Origin: Pollenia angustigena
Lineage: Eukaryota; Arthropoda; Insecta; Diptera; Polleniidae
Assembly (NCBI GenBank): GCA_930367215.1
Contig: OV884059.1
Span: forward strand, 76,665,393-76,729,392
DNA: 64,000 nt
Direction of reading: 5' to 3'
Shown here: piece after piece, positions 56,313-64,000 of the stretch
Numbering within the stretch: position 1 is the first letter of the stretch
Layout: every line of letters begins with the position of its first letter
Program-made: the position numbers and the translations under genes
The notes under the pieces: model-generated
The model's input: only the letters and a program-made list of their open reading frames with translations
What the model was told of the DNA's origin: nothing
The model's database searches: none

Positions 56313-56873
56313 ATGAATAAATTTTGCTGCAATCCGTTTAACAAGAGTGGACATCGTTCGAAAAAGATAAAAGTGATAAAATTAACTGGTGTTTCGAAGC
56401 GATACATGAATGAATTAAATATACAATACGGTGAAGAAGCAGAATTCTTTTGCCCCAAGTGTAAAATCGATTTGTCTCAACAAGCAAATGCATTGAAACA
56501 AATGCAGCCACAATCCGAGAGTAAAATGACAAGTGAACAAAATGTTTCATCTGATAGTGAGGCAGACATTCCGATGGTCAATATGTCTTTGAGTCCTTTG
56601 AATGAGGCTATTACCACTTTAGGTGAAACGCCTATTAGAAAAAGAAAGTTGCGCAGTGAAACATACAGGAAAGAGAAAGAAGGCAAGGTTATGAGTGCAA
56701 TCGCGACAATATTTGATGAAGGCTCTGATAACGAATGCAGTCAAGCAGATGACGTTGATGACGGCAAACAAATGATTGAGCAGTTGAAAATTCAATTTAG
56801 CGACCACTTTTCCGGAGAAATATCTCATTTTATCTGTGCTGCCTCAATCATGGTCTATACGCAAGATTTCTGA
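56313..56873 (+). CDS. Sola-like transposase, N-terminal part
   Basis: A 186-codon frame starting at the first ATG downstream of the hairpin. Residues 5-50 contain a possible zinc-binding set (C5, C6, H14, C47, C50), consistent with a DNA-binding head; residues 60-170 are acidic and Ser/Glu-rich with a short basic KRKLR cluster that could direct nuclear entry. The last ~25 codons are off-frame: the family-like sequence continues in the next frame at LILSVLPQSWSIRKI. A single small indel near 56795-56815 would separate the two halves. The break may be a real mutation, a very short intron, or an assembly error. Confidence 0.75.
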   Translation: MNKFCCNPFNKSGHRSKKIKVIKLTGVSKRYMNELNIQYGEEAEFFCPKCKIDLSQQANALKQMQPQSESKMTSEQNVSSDSEADIPMVNMSLSPLNEAITTLGETPIRKRKLRSETYRKEKEGKVMSAIATIFDEGSDNECSQADDVDDGKQMIEQLKIQFSDHFSGEISHFICAASIMVYTQDF

Positions 56874-58350
56874 ACAGTTTCAAACATCTTTTTACATCGC
56901 GAGAAGTAGCAAAGAATTAGTTCGACAGAAGGGCATATTGGCGACTCCCACCAAGAAATTTGGCTCAAGGACCCTCAGCGAAGCAACGGTGAAATTGATT
57001 CAAGATTTTTACTGCAATGATGACAACAGCCGCGCCTGCCCAGGTACACGTGACTATGTTATCACACGTGAAGATGGAGAAAAAGTACACAAGCAGCGCA
57101 GATTATTATTATGTAATCTATCCGAAGCATACCATCAGTTCAATGAGAAATACCCAGCAGAAAAAGTGGGATTTTCTAAGTTTGCCATCCTACGACCAAA
57201 AGAATGCGTGCTGGCATTAGACAGGCACGGAACGCATTCAGTCTGCGTTTGCATGTTTCATCAAAACATCAAATTAATTTTCTTTCCATGCAAGAAATTG
57301 AAAGTATTTCACGGTGAAATTGAAACATATAGGGACCTCCTGTCGAAGTCGTTGTGCGCATACCCCACGGAAAATTGTCATCTGTCCAAATGCGACAATT
57401 GTCCGAAGATTGACGAGCTAGAGCAATATTTGGCGGAAAAGTTTGAACAGCTGTTAATTCAGGAGGTGCATTTCAAACAGTGGATAATTAGCAGCGGCAG
57501 ATGTTCCCTTGAGACCGTGGTAAAGCAGATTCCGGAATTCATCGAGGAATTCGGATTCAAGTTGAATGAACTGAAGGCGCACCATTTCATATCCGAGATG
57601 CAATCGAAATTTCTAAAGGAAAGTAAGGAGAAATTAGCCCAAAATGAATTCATTGTGATAAGCGACTTTGCCGAGAATTACACTTTTCTCGTTCAGGATC
57701 AAATTCAGGCTTATCACTGGGCAAACGACCAGTGCACGGTGCATCCTTTTTGCATTTATTTCAAAAACGAAGATAACGAACTACAGACCGTAAGCCTTGT
57801 TGTTCTCGCAGAGAGTTTAGCTCATAATTATGTGTCCGTTTATTTATTTCAAATGAAACTGTTTGAATTCTTAAGATCAAAATTCGATGCAATCGACAAA
57901 GTAACGTTTTTCTCAGACGGCGCGGCTTCTCAGTACAAGAATAAAAAAAATTTTTACAATCTTTGCATAATTGAAGAAGAACAAAACTGCAAGGTCGAGT
58001 GGCACTTTTTCGCGACGTCCCACGGTAAGGGACCATGCGATGCGTTAGGGGGAACCCTAAAACGCATGGCGACTAAGGCAAGTTTGCAAAGGCCATATAC
58101 TGACCAGATCTTAAATGTACAACATTTGTTTTCGTGGATTCAAAGCAAGAAAATTGCAATTAACACAGTTTTATGCACTCAAAAAGAACACGATGCCATG
58201 GAGCGACGAATTCAAAACAGATATAATAATGTCAAAACTATAACTGGAACGCAAAAGTTTCATTGCTTCATACCAAATATTTCTGATATGTCAATTAATG
58301 TAAAGCGGTACTCTTCGTCTGCCGACGTGCTAAATTTAAAGTTACTTTAA
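56836..58350 (+). CDS. Sola-like transposase, catalytic part
   Basis: A 504-codon frame overlapping the preceding ORF. Residues about 4-40 (QSWSIRKISEQF) look like a helix-turn-helix. Acidic motifs of the likely RNase H-fold core are VISDFAENYTF (D277), FFSDGAASQYKN (D361) and HGKGPCDALGGTLKR (D402), with conserved His/Cys in between (HWANDQCTVHPF). A Cys-rich patch near residues 180-200 (CHLSKCDNCPK) may bind zinc. No internal stop. It would mobilise the element through its long inverted repeats but needs the N-terminal part, which is in another frame. Proteins of this type occur in many invertebrate genomes as far as I recall. Confidence 0.8.
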   Translation: MLPQSWSIRKISEQFQTSFYIARSSKELVRQKGILATPTKKFGSRTLSEATVKLIQDFYCNDDNSRACPGTRDYVITREDGEKVHKQRRLLLCNLSEAYHQFNEKYPAEKVGFSKFAILRPKECVLALDRHGTHSVCVCMFHQNIKLIFFPCKKLKVFHGEIETYRDLLSKSLCAYPTENCHLSKCDNCPKIDELEQYLAEKFEQLLIQEVHFKQWIISSGRCSLETVVKQIPEFIEEFGFKLNELKAHHFISEMQSKFLKESKEKLAQNEFIVISDFAENYTFLVQDQIQAYHWANDQCTVHPFCIYFKNEDNELQTVSLVVLAESLAHNYVSVYLFQMKLFEFLRSKFDAIDKVTFFSDGAASQYKNKKNFYNLCIIEEEQNCKVEWHFFATSHGKGPCDALGGTLKRMATKASLQRPYTDQILNVQHLFSWIQSKKIAINTVLCTQKEHDAMERRIQNRYNNVKTITGTQKFHCFIPNISDMSINVKRYSSSADVLNLKLL

Positions 58351-58423
58351 TTTTATAATGATGCTAAGACCATTGAAATTTTTAATAAATATTGTAATTA
58401 AGTATAAGCAGCAAAATAAGAAA

Positions 58424-58969
58424 GATTTTTTCTACATAAATGTATTTTTAACTGTAAAATAATTTTTAAAATGTATTTTTAACAAGGTGGTCTCTTAAAT
58501 GCTCGTCTCCTGTCCAAACAAGGAGTCGGGGCCCATTTTTTTATTGCTGATTCTTAAAGCAAAAATTATGAGGAATCCAAAAAAAAAAAATTTGCCGGAA
58601 AATTTAGGAGCTTCTGTGGAAAATCGGAAAATTTAATTTTCATGGGAAAATTTAAAGGTAAATTTCTAAGAAAAATTAGGAAAATTTTATTTTTCAATTA
58701 AAGCCTGATTCAATACCTTTCCAACGAGCTATCACTCGTTGCGATCGCTTTAGTAGTTTTTTTTTTAAAACAACTTTCAATGAGGTCCCTTATGAAGAAT
58801 TCTTCAATTTTGTCACATGACAGTGGTGTACACCACCACTAAACCAGTCACTATAAAAAAAAAAAATATGTAGGTACATTATTTTTTGCTGGGCAATCGA
58901 TTGAGACTATTTATTTTAAAATCGGAGAGGGGTCGTCCAAAAGGTGATCGCTTTCATATGGAATTGCTC
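58424..58969 (-). repeat. Right terminal inverted repeat of Sola-like element
   Basis: Reverse complement of 55214-55766 with few differences. Confidence 0.85.
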
Positions 58970-61014
58970 TATATATAGATAAAATTGCAATATAATTATA
59001 AACTACATATGTGTCGCGGAAAATAGAAAGGGGCCTAAGGGTTTTGCCATTTAAAAGATTTAAATACGTGTATCTTTGGTGTACCATCACTAAGCGTGTT
59101 GGTATTGGTCTAATTTGAAGGCGACACATCTCAACCTTGTTGGTCAACCTTGAAAACGCGCCCCTACCTCTTGTTTTGTGTAGTTGGTTTTCACTGTTCC
59201 CTTTACCTTACTGGCCCCTTTCTCTATGCGCTGTCAAATATATGAATTTTGACAAATTTGTTTATGGTATTTTTAGTAACTACCAAATTTATATTCCTTT
59301 TTAAAAGCCCTTCATCTGAAAGCCTCTTAGAATTCCTGTTAAAAAAAAGGGAGTGTGGAAGGGCTTGCTCCCACTAACAACGAGTTGTGCTTTTGACTGC
59401 TAAATAAGGTCTTCTCATTGTTTTCATTATACATTCTTTTAACCGCTAAGCTTACATATGCGTATTATTAACTTAAACAATTTTAAATTATGGCACAAAT
59501 ACTTTGTTATCGACTCAAATCTTTCTCTAACAAATTTCTTAAAATTAACAAGTCTTTCTTTTATACGAAGTTTATAATAATTATGAATATTTTTCGCTCC
59601 TGCTTGTGGATAGATTTCTTCACTGGTCTAAGTTTTTTTTAACGTATCTATGAAGGACCTAGAAATGCGCGTGTTAAGGTGGAAAGATCAACTCTTTGCT
59701 ATTCGATTAATATAATTGAAAGAATTAGTGAATTACTGTAAGAATCAAATGGCAACCCTATGTGCCTTTTAATTCTTACCATAATAGCTTATGGTCCTTT
59801 AATCTGATAGTCCGCAACAATAAACATTTGTAAAGCTTTAGGTTCAGCTCGGAATCATTATCTGACGATCAATTATTTCGTTAGCAGTTAGGAGTACTGG
59901 TACCTGTACCATGTTGCAACCTTAAATTAATGTATACTATTATGGAATAACTCAAGCCAATGAGGAGAGTTTTAGGGCCACTTTAAAGGCGATAACTTAA
60001 ATAGTGCTTAAGACGAAATGTCAGGCTATAGATATGAATTGTTTGGGTTCCGGTTGATCAAAGGGACTTTTAACTATGCATGCTTATACATTTAAATTAA
60101 CACAACATAGCTTTAAAGGGAAATATATTATAATAAATGAGTATAATGAACGTTGTTAAAAGTGCTCGGTAAAGGAGACAGCACGCACTTCGTATATTAA
60201 AACCAGTTTGAAAACTTTTAAAAATCCTTTGCGCTCGCTTACCATCCAGAAAATAAAAAGGGCTTCTTAAACTAGGAAACACTTAAGTTTCTCTTCAGGT
60301 TATAATTAACCCTAAATAACAAAATATGTAAAGGCAATTTATCACCTTCTTTACGACTAACCAACTCAGTAGAAATGTTAATAAATATTCTTCAAAAATG
60401 CTCTTCTAGATCTAGGCAGCCTAATGTATGCTTTTTGGCTTCATTCTTTTCGGTTTTATAAATATGTTTAATTAGTTCTCCAGGAGAAGGAATAGCTTCT
60501 TGAACTTTATTTATAGATAGACCCCAATTTAGAAATGATTTATTTTTTCTTTTTGTCTTTCTTGGGCAGAAATCTATATAAATAGCGACATTCTTAAAAA
60601 TGGTGGGCATTCGTCCCACACTGGCATTTTTCATGAAGCGGAGTCCCATTCTTGGTAAGCTTTTGCCTTGGTCAAGAAAAGCATATCTTTCTATTACCAT
60701 TTGGACTTTCACCTGACCGACAGCCGACTAATCAAACATCATTAAATAAACGCTCTAAGTCTTGATTAATAAAGTGTATGTTATAAATAAAAATTATTTA
60801 GATCAAATAATAAAAGTAAGAATATTCTTATTTGTTTAATTTCAAAGATGAAAGATTTCTGAAAAGAATACTGATCATTTAAACGATCTAGTTCCAATCT
60901 TTGTTTTTTTATTTTATAAAAATAGCCCGCAAGTGGCGCTGGACTGGCAACACGCTTCGAAGGCCTCCAGATGACATAGGCAAATATGCCATTGACAAGA
61001 ACCACAGGGTACAC
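58970..61014. other. Helitron-like tip remnant, then unrecognised DNA
   Basis: 58970-58985 continues the split Helitron-like repeat. Beyond it only short frames are seen; a 106-codon minus-strand frame at 60392-60712 has no recognisable domain. Confidence 0.4.
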
Positions 61015-63680
61015 TCATAGAAAAATGCATCTTCATATTGATGATGCACTAACTTCAGAATTTTAACATCAATGTTATTACAAATGGCATAAATGAGGCA
61101 AAAGTGACTTCAATCGAATGGCGAACGTCATCAACTATGTCATATTTAATGCGTCATCTATGCTATGACAGTTTATCATTCAATTGAGCCTAATGCGTCT
61201 TTTATCCGTCGCACAGAGGAGTATTTGGCCTGAAAAGCTGGCCAAAATTATTAAACGTGTTTTTTGAATTAAAAGTTTTAGTTTTTTGATCGTTTTAGGT
61301 GTAGTATGATATAAAAAGTCTAGTGGAAGATTTTGAAAAAATTTTTCTCTACCCTAGAAATAAAAGTATGTGGATTATATGGATTTTGATGCCCTTAATT
61401 CAAATCTGTTTTCCGTTTTTCTCTAGTACGTAAGGATTTTCTTTTAAAGGCGTGGCATACTTCACCCCTTAAATCGTTGGGTTGCCTTATATATTTTGCA
61501 ATAACTTGAAAACGTGTTCTCCGGTTTTAATAGGATCAGAAGATGCACCGGAAAATTCTGCTTAAACTAACTACACACATTTATTTTATATCTATTACTA
61601 TTTTGGAGTTATTAAAAATTTAATGGCGAAAAAAAAATTTACATGCAAAATGCGTAAAATTTTTTGTTTTCAACATGCAATAAAAAAATTTAAGAACCAA
61701 AAAGTTTAAATTTTTAAGATTTTTCTAAAAGCCACATTCCTAAAGCTTCGTACGGACGATGGTCAGATCTTTCAATACTGTAAGCAGGCGTTGCCAACAG
61801 CAAAATTCTTCTGACAATGGTCCATTGTCAGATGCATTAATTTTGAACATCTGCAAATACAAATGAGCTTACAATGTTCACACAGTTGTAAGACATTTTA
61901 GCCAATTTTAATGCAATTTAAGCAACGCTGCTTACCAATATTGTAAGATCTGACCATCGTCTGTACGAAGCTTAAGGTATTTAGTTGGTATAAATCGCAA
62001 TGTCAATTAACAAATGTTGATTTTAAAGGTTTAAACTCATTATTGACAGACTGTATGTACATTAGGGCGGGTCGATTTGTATGGATGAAAAAAAAATTAA
62101 AAATCGTATAGCAAAAACGTAATATACTTAAAATTCTAAGAAAATTCTCCGAAGAAACCATGGGTCTAAAATAAAATCCTAATCCGCGCCTCTCGACTTG
62201 AAAATTTTTTACTTGGGTGAAAATTTTTTTTAATGTAAAAAAAATTTTGAGTTGTAAAAAAGGCTTACTTCCAAAACGTACTAATACAAAGCTTGTATAC
62301 AGTTTTACTACTGTATTTAAACCATGCACATGTACAAAGTAACGAAATAATGCAACTATGTGTTCTGTTTATTTAAACGTTTTGAAATTTAAGTGATGCA
62401 ATGCATAATATTAAAATAAATCTGTATTGCTTGCAAATTAAATGTCAAATATCACAAAGCATCAACTTTAAAACCGATGCTTTGATTGTTTCTTTGCTGC
62501 GTTACTCATACTTACCATTGATGTTTTGGAAGGGCTTGCATTGCATATATATTGTACTGCGGCGTAATGAAACACTATACTTTGTTCTTATACAAAGCAT
62601 TTGATGTTTTGGAAGTCAGCCAAAATATAAAGTCCAAAAGAACTACCTTACTAAACAATTTTATTCAAAAAATTCGATTTCTTTTTGGAAAAAGCTATTT
62701 TTTCAAAAACAAATTTTTATGGGGATGTGTGGGACATTCCCTTAAAACTATTACGGATAATTAAGAATTTTTGCAATTTATAATTACATACATATAGGCA
62801 GGTATTAATATTGTGAAGTGTTAAAAATGATGTGAATAACAGTTGAAATCAATAATTCAAAATACATAAAAGTTTATGACGATATAAAGGTATAAGAAAA
62901 AGTGCCCGATGAGCAAAAATAGACGAAATGTGAAAATTTAAAAAAATCGTCAAAAATAATGGCGCAAACTTGCGCACACTTTTTTTTTTTTGGTTTCTAA
63001 AATTAGAGATTCCAAATTTTATTGTGGTATCAAACATAATTCGTAGACATGCTAACCTCACTTTTAAAAACATCTCCTTTTCCTTTTTTTGCAAAAAAAG
63101 TGTATAATTTGTTTTTTTTAGCTTTTGAACGAATTGTTTCAACATGAATATTCAACATATTTTAAATTTTTTTTCTGTTTTAAATAACTTTTGATCAAAC
63201 ATTTCAGCGAAAAAAAAATCTTTGTTAAACCTTTATTCGTTTAGCCGCAAAAAAAAATCATATAAACATCCAGAAACCGAAAAAAACATTTAAATCTCAT
63301 ATAATTTTCTTCACTTTCCTGACTTTAGCAGGGTCTCAGAGCTACAAATCCCAACTAAAAGTCTTCAAAATTTACAATATAATGTAAAATATTGTTGTCT
63401 GTCGAGCTGCGTACTTAGTTCTTAAGATTTCTTAAAATTCAGTTTTGCCTTTTTGGCCAGCTTTTCAGGCCAAGTACTCCTCTGTGCGTCGTTACTGTGT
63501 CACCGCACTGATGACAGTTTTTATTAAATTGACTCTGATTCGTCATTTCTGTAATGCTAATGTGTCATGCCATTGATGACATAATTTTACCTTATGACAA
63601 TTTGGACAAATTGCTAACATCATAATGATGAAAAGTGTCAAAAACGAATAAATCAGCGTTATGACGCCTTAACAGTGTAG
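61015..63680. mobile_element. Long-inverted-repeat (foldback-like) element, degenerate
   Basis: About 250-bp arms: 61015-61260 and 63430-63680. Best-preserved inner block is GGAGTATTTGGCCTGAAAAG (61216) against its near-complement at 63458. Terminal ACACT and many TGATGAC/GTCATCA motifs are mirrored. The interior has no transposase and includes a nested MITE; about 62060-62250 (GGGCGGGTCGATTTGTATGG) looks like the end of another MITE. Confidence 0.5.
61744..61972. mobile_element. PIF/Harbinger-like MITE, copy 2
   Basis: 229 bp, same length and ends (AGCTTCGTACGGAC) as 49398-49626, with TAA duplication on both sides. Confidence 0.75.
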
Positions 63681-64000
63681 AATACGGAGAGTAGGCAGAC
63701 TGGTGCACACCTGGCTTCGTCAACTTAACAACGAAGTTAGTCGCATAACAGCTGAAGAGCAGTCAAACAATTGAATCGATTTGTTACCGAAATTTATTCC
63801 CAATAGGAGCCACAGGACACTATACATATATGTATATGTTTATGTATATATCATAAAATAATCCATTAGTCTAGTTTTCTTTTAAAATAAAAAAATATAA
63901 AAGTCAATTTTAACTCCCAATTTAAACCACATCCCTGCAGCAAATTTTACAGTTGTATTTCGATTATTTTCAATATCATTGAAACTGTGTGACATCTCGA
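63681..64000. other. A+T-rich DNA, nothing recognised
   Basis: No feature that I can support; a (TATATG) stretch near 63825-63850. Confidence 0.45.

Larger units (their letters stand above)
55214..58969 (+). mobile_element. Sola-like DNA transposon with ~550-bp inverted repeats
   Basis: Long inverted repeats at 55214-55766 and 58424-58969 begin GAGCAATTCCATATG; TATA flanks both ends (55210-55213, 58970-58973). It encodes a two-part DDE-type transposase and sits in the tip of a Helitron-like repeat. Superfamily: the 4-bp duplication and the protein (SDFAENY, FSDGAASQYKN, ATSHGKG) fit what I remember of Sola elements, but I cannot confirm this. Confidence 0.8.

Overview
The window looks like intergenic DNA from an insect nuclear genome, most likely a fly (Diptera, perhaps a calyptrate). 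This is an inference from the strong A+T richness, the absence of bacterial-style gene packing, and the transposable elements present: a BEL/Pao LTR element, a Penelope-like element, hAT, piggyBac, Transib and Sola-type DNA transposons, Helitron tips and many MITEs. I recognise no host protein-coding gene, rRNA, true tRNA or CRISPR array. Nearly everything I can support is mobile DNA, much of it nested.

Layout. 293-4886: a foldback element with ~0.67 kb inverted arms around a 5'-truncated Penelope-like RT/GIY-YIG gene; one arm carries two datable MITE insertions. 6435-6952: piggyBac-type MITE. 8937-11001: a true piggyBac element (canonical termini, TTAA sites) split by another MITE. 11.7-12.4, 24.3-26.6 and 41.3-43.3 kb: members of one dispersed family with a TTCGGCTGTGCCGAA end, some holding ~152-bp or 490-bp internal tandem repeats. 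14.2-16.98 kb: a cluster of palindromic hAT-like and pogo-like MITEs. 18.3-19.7 kb: two inverted MITE copies carrying tRNA-like Pol III boxes. 19678-23514: a complete, apparently intact hAT transposon with an 8-bp target duplication and a one-intron transposase.

30324-40820 is a full BEL/Pao retrotransposon: 518-bp LTRs with one visible mismatch, ATAT target duplication, gag broken by a frame change, intact pol (protease, RT, RNase H, integrase), and an extra zinc-knuckle ORF where env would sit. A leader ATG followed by a strong splice donor joins in phase to a strong acceptor in front of that extra ORF, suggesting a spliced subgenomic mRNA. Its leader is interrupted by a 1076-bp non-autonomous Transib-type element whose ends look like V(D)J recombination signals (heptamer, 22/23-bp spacer, A-rich nonamer) with a perfect CGACG target duplication.

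40.8-54 kb holds a Helitron-like tip and more MITEs with clear target duplications. 55214-58969 is a Sola-like transposon with ~550-bp inverted repeats, inserted at TATA in the tip of a Helitron-like repeat; its two-part transposase reading frame is broken once. 61.0-63.7 kb is another long-inverted-repeat element. The rest is A+T-rich sequence in which I see nothing supportable. Family names for MITEs rest on terminal sequence and target-site length, so they are less certain than the coding calls.
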